A DNA stretch of 64,000 nucleotides from Microbacterium sp. 1.5R (GTDB lineage: Bacteria; Actinomycetota; Actinomycetes; Actinomycetales; Microbacteriaceae). The stretch's first letter is position 1; each line of letters begins with the position of its first letter. Where the stretch lies: assembly GCF_001889265.1 (NCBI RefSeq), contig NZ_CP018151.1, forward strand, positions 2,480,001-2,544,000, written 5' to 3'. The position numbers and the translations under genes were made by a program. The notes under the pieces are model-generated. The model saw nothing but the letters and a program-made list of their open reading frames with translations, was not told the DNA's origin and made no database searches. Below are positions 1 to 8,456 of this stretch, in pieces.

Positions 1-3000
1 CCTTCCCCGTCGAGATCCGCTACCGCGAGCAGACGGAGGAGACCGAGGAGTCCGACGAGGTGACCGCCATCGTCGCGTCCCTCCGCGAACTCGACCGCGA
101 GGAGCCGGGCGACGTGCTGGTGTTCCTGCCGGGCGAAGCCGAGATCAGGGATGCCGCCGATGCCGTGCGCGGCGCGTACGCGAAGGACCGCTCCCCCACC
201 GAGGTGCTGCCCCTGTACGGCCGGCTGTCGGCGGCGGAGCAGCACCGGGTGTTCGAGAAGAGCCGCGTCGCCGGTGTGCGGCGCCGGGTCGTGCTCGCCA
301 CGAACGTCGCCGAGACCAGCCTCACCGTTCCCGGCATCCGCTACGTGATCGACACCGGCACCGCGCGCATCTCGCGATACAGCAACCGCTCGAAGGTGCA
401 GCGGCTGCCGATCGAGGCGATCTCGCAGGCCTCCGCGAACCAGCGTTCGGGCCGCGCCGGGCGCACGAGCGACGGCATCGCGATCCGCCTGTACAGCGAG
501 GAGGACTTCGACAAGCGCGCGGAGTTCACCGAACCCGAGATCCTGCGCACCTCGCTCGCCTCGGTGATCCTGCAGATGCTGTCGCTCGGCTTCGGCGACA
601 TCACCGCCTTCCCGTTCCTCACCCCGCCCGACTCCCGGGGAGTCAAGGCCGCCGTCGACCTGCTCACCGAGCTGGGCGCCGTCACCGGCAGCGGAGACGC
701 TCCTCGACTCACCCGCATCGGTCGCGACATCTCCCGAATCCCGATCGACCCCCGCTTCGCCCGCATGCTGATCGAGGCCGGACGCCCCGGCGGCGCCGAC
801 GTCACCCGTGACGTGCTCGCGATCGTCGCCGGAATGTCGATCCAGGACGTGCGCGAGCGGCCGTCGCAGGAGGCGCCGCAGAGCGTGCGCGACGAAGCCG
901 ACCGCATGCATGCGCGCTTCACCGACCCGACGAGCGACTTCCTGTCGATCCTGAACCTGTGGAACCACCTCCGGGAGCAGCAGCGCGAGCTCGGTTCGAG
1001 CGCCTTCCGTCGCCTGTGCCGTTCGGAGCATCTCAACTACGTCCGGGTGCGTGAATGGTTCGACGTGCACCGTCAGCTGCGGTCGCTCGTGCGGGAGAAG
1101 GACTCCTCGCGCGGGGGGACCGCGGATCCGGATGCGATCCATCGGGCTCTGCTCGCCGGACTCCTGTCCCAGATCGGCATCCTCGACGAGCGCAACACCG
1201 GCAAGGGCCTCGATCCGAAGAAGAAGAGGATGGCGGAATACCGTGGCGCCCGCGGCATCCGCTTCTCGATCTTCCCCGGATCCGCCCTGCGCAAGAAGGC
1301 CCCGCAGGCGGTCATGGCCGCCGAGATCGTCGAGACCTCACGCACCTACGCCCGCACGGTCGCCGCGATCGACCCCGCCTGGGCGGAGGCGCTCGCGGGC
1401 GATCTCGCGAAGCGCCAGGTCACCGAGCCGCACTGGTCGAAGGATGCCGGCGCGGCGGTCGCGTACGAGAAGGTGACGCTGTTCGGGGTCGAGATCATCC
1501 CCCGTCGCCGTGTGCAGTTCGCGCGCATCGACCGGGCGGCGTCGCGTGAGATGTTCGTGCGGCACGCCCTCGTCGAGGGCGAATGGGATCCGACGCGCAT
1601 CGACAAGCGGGTCAGCGCTTTCTGGCGCAGCAACGCCGAACTGCGCAAGCGCCTCGAGAAGCTCGAGGAACGTGAGAGGCGTCGCGACATCCTCGCCGGC
1701 GACGAAGCGGTGTTCCGCTTCTACGACGAGCGGATCCCGACCGACGTCTTCGACGTGCGCTCGTTCGAGAAATGGTGGCGCGACGCGCTGGCCGCGACCC
1801 CGAAGCTGCTCGTGATGCGCGAGGCCGACCTGCTCGACGACGAGAGCAGGGCCGATCAGAGCGAGTTCCCCACCCGGTGGACGCAGGGCGACCAGGTGCT
1901 CGGGCTCGCGTACCGTTTCGAGCCGGGGGCGGCCGACGACGGCGTGAGCGTCGTGATCCCGTTGCCTCTGCTCGCGCAGATCGAGGACAGGGGCTTCGAC
2001 TGGCAAGTGCCGGGGCTGCGCGCCGAACTCGTCACCGGCCTGCTCCGCGCACTGCCCAAGGCGATCCGACGGCACGTGGTGCCTGCGGCCGATTGGGCCG
2101 ACAAGTTCGGTGCCGAGCTCGCCGGAGACGGCCCGGAGTCGCACGGCGGCCTTCCTCATCGCACGCTCAAAGAGGCGCTGGCACGCCTCATCCAGCCGCT
2201 CGCGAATCAGCTCGTCTCGGCTGCCGACTTCGAAGACGATCGCGTGCCCGCGCACCTGCGGATGAACTTCCGCGCCGTCGACGAGCGCGGGCGCGTCGCG
2301 GGATCGAACCGCGACCTCGGTGCGCTGCAGGCCGAGCTCGCCGACCGTGCGCGCAGCAGCGTGGCCCGGTCGATCGCGACCCCGCCCCGCCGCCCCGGCC
2401 CCTCGAAGGGACCGCAGCCCGCTGCCGCCGCCACCTCGATCGAGAAGGACGGCCTCACCGCCTGGACGTTCGGCGAACTGCCCGAGGTGCTCGACACCCG
2501 CGTGGCCGGCGGAGTGGTGCGCGGGTACCCGGCGATCGTCGACCAGGGGAAGACCGTCTCGGTGCGCGTCGAGTCCACGGCGGATGCCGCCGCCACCGCC
2601 ACGCGGGCGGGCGTGCTGCGCCTCGTGCTGCTCGGTGTGCCCTCGCCCTCGTCGTACGTGCAGCAGCACCTCACCAGCCAGGAGAAGCTCGCACTCGCCG
2701 CGTCGCCCTACCAGTCGGCCGCCGCGCTCATCGAGGACTGCCGGGCCGCGGTCGTCCAGAGCACGATCGATCGGCTGGCGCCGGGCGGCCTCGTGCGCAC
2801 CGAGGCCGAGTTCGTCCGCGTGCGCGACGCGGTGTCGGCGTCGCTCGTCGACGACCTCTTCGCCTGCGTGTCGCTCGTCGCTCGCATCCTCACGAAGACC
2901 CGCGATGTCGAGCGCGGCATCCGTTCGCAGAACTCCCTCGCACTGCTCGGGCCGCTGAACGACATCCGCACGCAGCTCGCGGGACTCCTGCACCCCGGGT

Positions 3001-3311
3001 TCGTCTCGGCGGCAGGCGTCGAGCGCCTCACGCACTTCCCGCGATACCTCGACGGGATGCTCGAGCGGCTGAAGACGCTCGCGAACGAGCCCGGCAAGGA
3101 CCGCACCCGCATGAGCGAGTTCGAGCGCATGGCGAAGGCCTTCGAGGATGCCGGGGGCGCGATCCCGCTGCCCGCCGACGCGCCGCCGGCCCTGGTCGAG
3201 ACCCGCTGGCTGCTCGAGGAGTACCGGGTGAGCGTGTTCGCGCAGCGTCTCGGCACCGCGCAGCCCGTCTCTCCGCAGCGGATCATGAAGGTGCTGTCGT
3301 CTCGGGGGTAG
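1..3311 (+). CDS. hrpA: ATP-dependent RNA helicase HrpA, 5' end outside window
   Basis: DEAH-box (superfamily 2) RNA helicase, expected to unwind RNA using ATP in the cytoplasm. About 1,100 codons are visible in frame from base 3; the family is usually near 1,300 residues, so the Walker A/DEAH part lies left of the window. Visible are a helicase C-terminal domain opening with GDVLVFLPG, motif V (NVAETSLTVPG), motif VI (QRSGRAGR), then the helicase-associated HA2/OB region and a long C-terminal domain of the HrpA-specific DUF3418 type. The GTG at 60 is internal, not the start. The TAG stop (3309-3311) also forms the first three bases of a TAGCCT box preceding the next gene. Confidence 0.95.
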   Translation, partial: FPVEIRYREQTEETEESDEVTAIVASLRELDREEPGDVLVFLPGEAEIRDAADAVRGAYAKDRSPTEVLPLYGRLSAAEQHRVFEKSRVAGVRRRVVLATNVAETSLTVPGIRYVIDTGTARISRYSNRSKVQRLPIEAISQASANQRSGRAGRTSDGIAIRLYSEEDFDKRAEFTEPEILRTSLASVILQMLSLGFGDITAFPFLTPPDSRGVKAAVDLLTELGAVTGSGDAPRLTRIGRDISRIPIDPRFARMLIEAGRPGGADVTRDVLAIVAGMSIQDVRERPSQEAPQSVRDEADRMHARFTDPTSDFLSILNLWNHLREQQRELGSSAFRRLCRSEHLNYVRVREWFDVHRQLRSLVREKDSSRGGTADPDAIHRALLAGLLSQIGILDERNTGKGLDPKKKRMAEYRGARGIRFSIFPGSALRKKAPQAVMAAEIVETSRTYARTVAAIDPAWAEALAGDLAKRQVTEPHWSKDAGAAVAYEKVTLFGVEIIPRRRVQFARIDRAASREMFVRHALVEGEWDPTRIDKRVSAFWRSNAELRKRLEKLEERERRRDILAGDEAVFRFYDERIPTDVFDVRSFEKWWRDALAATPKLLVMREADLLDDESRADQSEFPTRWTQGDQVLGLAYRFEPGAADDGVSVVIPLPLLAQIEDRGFDWQVPGLRAELVTGLLRALPKAIRRHVVPAADWADKFGAELAGDGPESHGGLPHRTLKEALARLIQPLANQLVSAADFEDDRVPAHLRMNFRAVDERGRVAGSNRDLGALQAELADRARSSVARSIATPPRRPGPSKGPQPAAAATSIEKDGLTAWTFGELPEVLDTRVAGGVVRGYPAIVDQGKTVSVRVESTADAAATATRAGVLRLVLLGVPSPSSYVQQHLTSQEKLALAASPYQSAAALIEDCRAAVVQSTIDRLAPGGLVRTEAEFVRVRDAVSASLVDDLFACVSLVARILTKTRDVERGIRSQNSLALLGPLNDIRTQLAGLLHPGFVSAAGVERLTHFPRYLDGMLERLKTLANEPGKDRTRMSEFERMAKAFEDAGGAIPLPADAPPALVETRWLLEEYRVSVFAQRLGTAQPVSPQRIMKVLSSRG

Positions 3312-3320
3312 CCTGAATCC

Positions 3321-4265
3321 ATGGCTCGCGCGATCGTCTACACAGAGTTCGGTTCTCCTGATGTGCTGCACCTGATCGAGATTCCCGATCCGATCGCGCT
3401 CAGCGGCGAGGCCGTGGTGCGCATCGAGGCGGCGGGTGCCAACCCGATCGACGCCAAGCTCCGCAGCGCGAAGCGCCCCTCACCGCCGATCACCGAGCCG
3501 CGTGCCGTCGGGTTCGACGGCGCCGGGGTCATCGAATCGCTCGGCGACGACGTCGACGGATTCGCGGTGGGCGACCGCGTCGCGATCCGCGACACCGTCG
3601 GCACCTACTCGAGCATGCTCGCCGTACCGGTCGATAAGCTCGTCGCGCTGCCCGATTCCGTCACCGCAGCGGAGGGTGCCGGCATCGGCATCCCCGCCGG
3701 CACCGCCTATCAGGCGCTCCGCTCGCTCGGAGTCACGGACGGCGACGTGCTGCTCGTGCACGGCGGTTCGGGCTCGGTCGGCCAGGCAGCCGTGCAGTTC
3801 GCCGTCGCCTGGGGCGCCACCGTCATCGCGACCGCCAGCCCGGCCCGACACGATCAGCTGCGTGACCTCGGTGCGATCCCGGTCGCATACGGAGACGGGC
3901 TGCTGGAGCGCGTACGCGAGGCCGCACCCGTCGGGGTGACGGTCGCGCTCGACTGCGCGGGGACCGATGAGGCCATCGAGGTGTCACTCGAGCTCGTCGC
4001 CGACCGCGAGCGCATCGCGACGATCGTCCGCGGCCCCGATGCCGCGTCGTTCGGCATCCGGGCGTTCTCGGGCGGTTCACCGGTGCCGCTCACTGAGCAG
4101 GAGCTCGCGTGGCGCGCGGAGGCCCTCGGCGCGACCGTCGACCTGCTGGCGGCGGGCGACTTCACGATCGAGCTCGGCCCGGAACTGCCGCTGAGCGAGG
4201 CGGCACGCGCTCATGAGCTCATGGAGTCCGGAGCCGCCTCGGGCAAGATCGTGCTGATCCCGTAA
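3321..4265 (+). CDS. NADPH:quinone reductase / zinc-independent medium-chain dehydrogenase family protein
   Basis: A 314-residue medium-chain dehydrogenase/reductase of the quinone-oxidoreductase type, predicted to reduce quinones or enones with NADPH in the cytosol. The N-terminal GroES-like domain contains GANPIDAKLRS, and the Rossmann motif VHGGSGSVGQ lies near residue 148. No structural-zinc cysteine cluster is present, which fits the zinc-independent branch. A leaderless start is indicated: TAGCCT (3309-3314) sits six bases before the ATG and no Shine-Dalgarno sequence is visible. It follows hrpA by 9 bp and converges on the next gene with 5 bp between stops. The substrate is unknown. 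Confidence 0.88.
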   Translation: MARAIVYTEFGSPDVLHLIEIPDPIALSGEAVVRIEAAGANPIDAKLRSAKRPSPPITEPRAVGFDGAGVIESLGDDVDGFAVGDRVAIRDTVGTYSSMLAVPVDKLVALPDSVTAAEGAGIGIPAGTAYQALRSLGVTDGDVLLVHGGSGSVGQAAVQFAVAWGATVIATASPARHDQLRDLGAIPVAYGDGLLERVREAAPVGVTVALDCAGTDEAIEVSLELVADRERIATIVRGPDAASFGIRAFSGGSPVPLTEQELAWRAEALGATVDLLAAGDFTIELGPELPLSEAARAHELMESGAASGKIVLIP

Positions 4266-4270
4266 GCCGC

Positions 4271-4555
4271 TCAGGACCAGACGCGGGCAGCCGTGGACGC
4301 CGTCGCCATGGAGAGGGAATTCGCGGCGATCAGTCGGCGCGTGGCCTCGGCCAGCAACGCTCTCATGCTCTCGAGCCCGTTCGACCACTCCCGTTGGGCA
4401 CGGTCATAGGCCCGTTGCGCTTCCCCGTCCCAGGTCGATTTCAGTAGCGTCGCCTCGGAATCGAGGGCGTCGAGTTCGTGCTCGATGGCTTTCACGGTGA
4501 GCGCGAGCTCCGCGACGGTCTGTGCCACGGCGTCGTGACGAACAGCGACCTTCAT
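4271..4555 (-). CDS. WXG100/ESAT-6-like small protein, last gene of the toxin operon
   Basis: A 94-residue, mostly helical protein with a central W-D-G turn (W42, STWDGEAQ) and no signal peptide. Length and motif fit the WXG100 fold, two helices joined by a WxG hairpin, whose members are partners or substrates of type VII secretion. It overlaps the preceding immunity-like gene by 4 bp (ATGA), so it is the fifth gene of the unit starting at 7110. Its place after the immunity genes suggests a targeting partner for the toxin. No secretion ATPase (EssC/EccC) gene is in the window, so the secretion route is inferred. Confidence 0.7.
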   Translation of the reverse strand: MKVAVRHDAVAQTVAELALTVKAIEHELDALDSEATLLKSTWDGEAQRAYDRAQREWSNGLESMRALLAEATRRLIAANSLSMATASTAARVWS

Positions 4556-5037
4556 CGTTCCTCCGAGAGTTCCAGTGCGAGGTCGAGCTCACGCAGGACG
4601 TAGGGCGGCGAGACTGCTTCGGTGAGGTAGAACGTGTAGAAGATCTCCGCGGCTTCGTCGGCGGTGAAGATCTCGTTCGAGAACACTCGTACCGCGCGGT
4701 CGTCGCTCATAGGGATGAGAGTGGTCGTGCCGTCAGCGGTCTCGGGCCGGCCGATCGTGTACAGATGGCTCTCCCCGTCGGCGCCGAGGAGCCGCGCTTC
4801 CACCGTCATCGCATCAGCCGAGCCCGCGGCCTGCATGAAGAATTCATTCGCCTGCTCGTGGTAGCCGTCGATCCTTGTGGGGTCAGCGCCGCGCCAGATC
4901 GAGTACGTGTAGTCCTTGCGGGCGTCCAGCCACTCCAGCGTGCGTCGGAGCCGTTCGGGAATCGTGAGATGCTCGTCGGCCAGCCAGCCGGTGCGACCGT
5001 CGTTCGCGGCCTGGACGAAGGGTCCATAGAGCGTCAT
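4552..5037 (-). CDS. Putative immunity protein, paralogue 2
   Basis: A 161-residue protein I cannot assign firmly to a named family. It is clearly homologous to the next gene upstream: both share FMQAAGSADAMTVE, DDRAVRVFSNEIFTADEAA, a YVLRELDL block and the ending ELSEER. The acidic composition, lack of export signal and position directly after a toxin-like gene suggest a cytoplasmic immunity protein. The C-terminal third loosely recalls the Imm1 family, but this is only an impression. It is coupled by 4-bp ATGA overlaps to both neighbours. The two copies differ mainly in the first 60 residues, as expected if one has diverged in specificity after duplication. Confidence 0.6.
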   Translation of the reverse strand: MTLYGPFVQAANDGRTGWLADEHLTIPERLRRTLEWLDARKDYTYSIWRGADPTRIDGYHEQANEFFMQAAGSADAMTVEARLLGADGESHLYTIGRPETADGTTTLIPMSDDRAVRVFSNEIFTADEAAEIFYTFYLTEAVSPPYVLRELDLALELSEER

Positions 5038-5519
5038 CGTTCCTCCGAGAGTTCGTTGGAGAGATCCAGCTCGCGAAGCACGTAGGGCTGCGAGACGGCA
5101 TCGGTGAGGTAGTACGTGTAGAAGATCACTGCGGCTTCGTCGGCGGTGAAGATCTCGTTCGAGAACACGCGCACCGCGCGGTCGTCGCTGATGGGGATGA
5201 GGGTGGTCGTGCCGTCTGCGGGCTCGGGCCGTCCGACCGAGTACAGGTGCGACTCACCGTCGGGGCCGGGAAGCCGCACCTCGACAGTCATAGCGTCCGC
5301 GGAGCCTGCGGCCTGCATGAACGAATCATCTGCCGGCACGCGGAATCCGATGGTGCTCGAAGGATCGGAGCCCGGCCAGATGATGTACGTGTACTTACCG
5401 TCGCCGTCAAGATGTCCCAGCATGAGGCGCAGGTGATCGGGGATCGGGCGATAACCGTCCGTCAACCACCCCCGCATCCCGCTGGGAGACTGCTCGCCGT
5501 GCGTAAACGGTGCTCTCAT
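5034..5519 (-). CDS. Putative immunity protein, paralogue 1
   Basis: A 161-residue tandem paralogue of the following gene and the copy directly adjacent to the toxin, so it is the more likely cognate inhibitor. Shared blocks cover about residues 65-161, while the N-terminal part is divergent. It overlaps the toxin stop by 4 bp and the second copy by 4 bp, giving tightly coupled translation, which is typical of toxin-immunity pairs. No transmembrane segment or signal peptide is seen, so a cytoplasmic protein is expected. The function is inferred from position and duplication; no catalytic motif is visible. Confidence 0.62.
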   Translation of the reverse strand: MRAPFTHGEQSPSGMRGWLTDGYRPIPDHLRLMLGHLDGDGKYTYIIWPGSDPSSTIGFRVPADDSFMQAAGSADAMTVEVRLPGPDGESHLYSVGRPEPADGTTTLIPISDDRAVRVFSNEIFTADEAAVIFYTYYLTDAVSQPYVLRELDLSNELSEER

Positions 5520-6808
5520 GGAATGTCCTTACTGTCCACCCGTGTGGGGAGGATGTCCTCGCCGTCCATCTTTCCGTGCGCTGGTGTACCCGCGTTCACA
5601 ACGTCATCGAACTGTCGCTGCGTGCTTCCTGGCCTGTTGTATGCCTCGATAGCACTGCCGGACTTCACCTCCACACCCGTATAGGTATTCGGCCCGTCGG
5701 TATTCTTCACAAGCCCGTCGTAGAAGCGCCCATTCTGCGGAGAACCCTCGTAGTCGACTTTGATCTTCGAGCGGATCACCTCGACTTCGAAGTCTTGGGC
5801 ATACTCCGTGAGGCCGATCTTCTCTTTATCAACCCACAGCGGATCCTTCTGGCCATTCGCGAACGTCCCCGCGTCGTCGCGTCCATCGCCGCGGTCGAGG
5901 CCGCGGACTCGGTCGCTGACGCCGTAGCTCTCGGTGAGCCATCGGCCGGCGGCGTCGCCCATCATCGTCGCGCCTGCACCGGCCACTCCGACTCCGGCGA
6001 CGACCAGTGCGGGCGAACCTGCCAGCGCACCGGCTCCGGTGACGGTGATGGCCCCGCCTCCGGCTGCCAGCGCCGCGCCGCCGAGGAAGGTGGCAGCGCC
6101 GCCCAGGAGTTCGAGGATGATGTCGGGGTGTTCCCAGAGCGTCTGCGCCGAGATCGCGAGCATGTCCATCGCGGCTCGGAACGGCTGGACGACAGCGAGG
6201 TTGACGATCACCTCGGTCGTCGCGTGCTGTGTTCGTGTCGCGGCCTCCGCGTCGGTCAGCGGAATCCGCGCCGCATCCGCGGCATCGTCCAACCGGATCG
6301 CGCAGTCGCGCGCATAGACCTCGAGAGTCGCCCGGGCGTTGAACAGGACCTCCCGCGCTTCATCGTGTGCAGGACCTGACGGATCGACGAAGGGCACGTC
6401 GGCCTCGGGGTGCCGGAGCCCTTGCCCGACGCGCAACTCCCGCACGTGTGCACGGTGGGCGGCCAGCGCCGCAGCAGCCTGTTGCTCTGCCTCGTTCCAG
6501 AGAGTGATCGCACGGTCGGCTTCGTCCTGCGCCCACTGCAACGCGTCGGCCCACGTGAACAGTGCGCTCGCACCCGCGCGGAGCGATTCGCCCGCATGCT
6601 TCCAGTGCAGCAGCTGCCGCTCGAACCGGTCGAGGTAGGCGTCGTAGGCAGCGCCTCTCCACGTGCCGTCGTCATCCAGCGTGGCGAGGTCATCGCGTAC
6701 ACGGGTCGCTTCAGCGCCACGAGCCTTCCACGCTTCCGCGGTCGCCCTGACCTCGGACACCGAGCCCGGCACGAGGTCCGCCGCCGACTGGGTTTGCCCC
6801 AGCTCCAT
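5516..6808 (-). CDS. Polymorphic toxin with WXG/T7SS-type N-terminus and PD-(D/E)xK nuclease-like C-terminus
   Basis: A 430-residue modular protein. Residues 1-125 are helical with an LVPGS entry and a WRG turn (W50), as in putative type VII secreted effectors. About residues 225-290 form a Gly/Ala-rich hydrophobic stretch. The last 100 residues contain NGRFYDGLV (D364) followed 16 residues later by GVEVKSG (E380, K382) and a QRQFD helix, a good match to a restriction-endonuclease-fold toxin tip. The frame is open further upstream, but ATG at 6806-6808 overlaps the previous stop as TGATG and begins the recognisable domain. Nuclease activity is inferred from the motif. Confidence 0.75.
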   Translation of the reverse strand: MELGQTQSAADLVPGSVSEVRATAEAWKARGAEATRVRDDLATLDDDGTWRGAAYDAYLDRFERQLLHWKHAGESLRAGASALFTWADALQWAQDEADRAITLWNEAEQQAAAALAAHRAHVRELRVGQGLRHPEADVPFVDPSGPAHDEAREVLFNARATLEVYARDCAIRLDDAADAARIPLTDAEAATRTQHATTEVIVNLAVVQPFRAAMDMLAISAQTLWEHPDIILELLGGAATFLGGAALAAGGGAITVTGAGALAGSPALVVAGVGVAGAGATMMGDAAGRWLTESYGVSDRVRGLDRGDGRDDAGTFANGQKDPLWVDKEKIGLTEYAQDFEVEVIRSKIKVDYEGSPQNGRFYDGLVKNTDGPNTYTGVEVKSGSAIEAYNRPGSTQRQFDDVVNAGTPAHGKMDGEDILPTRVDSKDIP

Positions 6809-7110
6809 CAGTCGTCCCAGATCATCGCGTCGACTTCGACCTTCGCCGCATCGGTGCCTTCGTCGAAGATCCGAGCGGTCGTGCTCAACCTGTCTGCGAA
6901 GTCTTCGGTGTCGGCCACACGGACGCAGAGCCCGTCGGACCATGCGCTGCTGAAACGCGTCGCGGCTGCGACGACCCACTCGTGTCCGGCGTCAGCAGGC
7001 TTCGCGGCATCGGACGAGCCCAGCTCGCCGACGATGCGACGTGCCTTCGACGCCATCGCACGCAGCACGTCGGTATCGACTTCGTAGAATGCTCCGCCCG
7101 CGGCTGCCAT
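6808..7110 (-). CDS. Small WXG-like protein, first gene of the toxin operon
   Basis: A 100-residue cytoplasmic-type protein with two predicted helical halves around W57-S-D-G, similar in size and design to WXG100 proteins although the motif is WxxG-like. It precedes the toxin, with stop and start overlapping in TGATG, and probably serves as its helical partner or secretion adaptor. Upstream are a weak promoter candidate (7127-7154) and the end of the next operon. The assignment rests on length, context and the single motif. Confidence 0.55.
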   Translation of the reverse strand: MAAAGGAFYEVDTDVLRAMASKARRIVGELGSSDAAKPADAGHEWVVAAATRFSSAWSDGLCVRVADTEDFADRLSTTARIFDEGTDAAKVEVDAMIWDD

Positions 7111-7126
7111 GCGTCGACGTTAGCAA

Positions 7127-7154
7127 GCGATACGTCGTCATATGGGGACAGCAA
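7127..7154 (-). promoter_or_regulatory. Candidate promoter of the toxin operon
   Basis: On the minus strand TTGCTG (7149-7154) and TATCGC (7127-7132) are separated by 16 bp, about 17 bp upstream of the first ATG at 7110. This is a plausible housekeeping promoter; no operator is evident. Confidence 0.3.
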
Positions 7155-7182
7155 GAAGTATGCCGATACTCTCGCAAAAGGA

Positions 7183-7226
7183 CACCAGCCCACCCCCGAC
7201 GGTGACACGTCAGAGGTGGGCCGGTG
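7183..7226 (-). terminator. Rho-independent terminator after the peroxidase/monooxygenase/ABC operon
   Basis: CACCAGCCCACC (7183-7194) pairs with GGTGGGCCGGTG (7215-7226) with one mismatch. On the minus strand the hairpin is followed by TCCTTTTGC, a short U tract. It lies just past the stop at 7243. Confidence 0.65.
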
Positions 7227-7242
7227 CTGATCTCTCGACCGA

Positions 7243-7839
7243 TCAGGCGGGCGCGACCGGCCTCCCGATCGACAGCATCAGACGGTTCGCCCAATTGAAG
7301 AACGCGGCGCCGTGGATCACGTCGGCGATCTCGAGGTCATCGAGTCCCGCCGCCCGCAGCCGGGCGATCCCGTCGGCGCCGAAGGTGCTGGGCGTGTCGG
7401 TCAGGGCGACGGAGGCCGCGACAACCGCGTTCCACCGCTCCCCGAGGTCGGCGTCGACTCCCTGATCCAGCAGGAGATCGACGTCGTCGACCCGCTTGCT
7501 GTGGTGCGCCGCGAAGCGCGAGTGCACCGAGGCGCAGAACACGCAGCCGTTGCGACGCGAAGCCGCGGTTGCCGAGAGCTCGCGCTCGGCCCGGGGAAGA
7601 CCCTCCTTGGCGTTGTAGAAGATGTCCTTGTCGACGAGCGTACGCGCCTTGAGCACCTCGGGGTCGCGCGCCAGCAGCCGGAAGTAGTCGTTCTTCGCCC
7701 GAGAGGCGTCGACCAGACCGTCGTAGTGGCGCTCGGTGAGCTCCTCCTCCGCGAGCGGCGGCAGATGCGGGGTCCACCCCACCTCGGCTCGCGTGAACGC
7801 CTCGGGGTGCGGTGCGTCATCGCGCAGAAGCTCGGTCAT
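7243..7839 (-). CDS. Alkylhydroperoxidase (AhpD/CMD)-domain protein with CxxC
   Basis: A 198-residue carboxymuconolactone-decarboxylase/AhpD-fold protein. C99-V-F-C102 followed by H106 is the redox-active motif of peroxidase-related members. ATG at 7837-7839 overlaps the preceding stop (ATGA); the longer open frame upstream is spurious. It resembles the Avi_7169-type alkylhydroperoxidase domain family, which as I recall occurs beside an Avi_7170-type partner, a KPN_01858-type luciferase-like monooxygenase and a peptide-type ABC transporter, exactly the neighbours here. It probably handles peroxide or a peroxidised product of the monooxygenase; the substrate is unknown. Confidence 0.82.
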   Translation of the reverse strand: MTELLRDDAPHPEAFTRAEVGWTPHLPPLAEEELTERHYDGLVDASRAKNDYFRLLARDPEVLKARTLVDKDIFYNAKEGLPRAERELSATAASRRNGCVFCASVHSRFAAHHSKRVDDVDLLLDQGVDADLGERWNAVVAASVALTDTPSTFGADGIARLRAAGLDDLEIADVIHGAAFFNWANRLMLSIGRPVAPA

Positions 7840-8456
7840 GCTGCCTCCTCCTCGGAGTCGGATGCCGCGGCAATGCCGGCGGCGGAGAGAACCCTCAGGC
7901 CCGTGATGACGCGCTGCTGGAACGCGAGGAACGAGACGAGCTGCGAGAGGGTGACGATGCCGTCGGCCGACCACCCCGCATCCACCAGCCGCTGGATGTC
8001 GACGGCCGCGGATTCGCGCGGCCGGAACACGAGCAGGTGCGTGTGCGCGAGCGCGGCGGCGACCCGCCCGCCGAGCGCCTCTGCGATGTCGGGCGACGGC
8101 GCGTAGCGCTCGCCCTCGGTGTTCTCGTCCTGCAGTCCCGCTTCGGTGTACGAGCCGAAGGGCCCGGTCACCGCAGCGTTCGTGGCCTCGGCGATCACGA
8201 CGGTGGCGCGCTGCGGGTCCACAGCCAGGGCCCGGTCTGCGTAGAACTCGGCCGTCGCATCCGCGTCGCCGGCGAGGCGCGTCGCGAACGCGGCGATCAG
8301 CTCGCGCTCGGCCTGCGACACCTCCTCCGTCGACACCGGCGCGAAGAGCGCGTCGAAGCTCGCCTGCAGCTGCTCCCTGGTGACGGGCCGACGGCGCCGC
8401 AGCGCATCGAGCTCGGGCGTCACCCCTACGATCTGATCGACGATGTCGGTGGTCAT
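7836..8456 (-). CDS. CMD-domain protein without cysteines (Avi_7170-like)
   Basis: A 206-residue all-helical protein related to the carboxymuconolactone decarboxylase fold, translationally coupled on both sides by 4-bp overlaps. It contains no cysteine, so unlike its downstream neighbour it cannot use a CxxC dithiol. A structural or accessory role to the CxxC partner, or a non-redox activity on the monooxygenase product, is more likely. The family call comes from the conserved gene order (peroxidase, CMD, luciferase-like monooxygenase, ABC transporter) and overall similarity rather than a unique motif. Confidence 0.68.
   Translation of the reverse strand: MTTDIVDQIVGVTPELDALRRRRPVTREQLQASFDALFAPVSTEEVSQAERELIAAFATRLAGDADATAEFYADRALAVDPQRATVVIAEATNAAVTGPFGSYTEAGLQDENTEGERYAPSPDIAEALGGRVAAALAHTHLLVFRPRESAAVDIQRLVDAGWSADGIVTLSQLVSFLAFQQRVITGLRVLSAAGIAAASDSEEEAA

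Noticed and set aside
1338..3371. 677-codon open frame on the minus strand opposite hrpA
   Set aside because: Mirror frame of HrpA codons; no recognisable motif and no ribosome-binding site or promoter.
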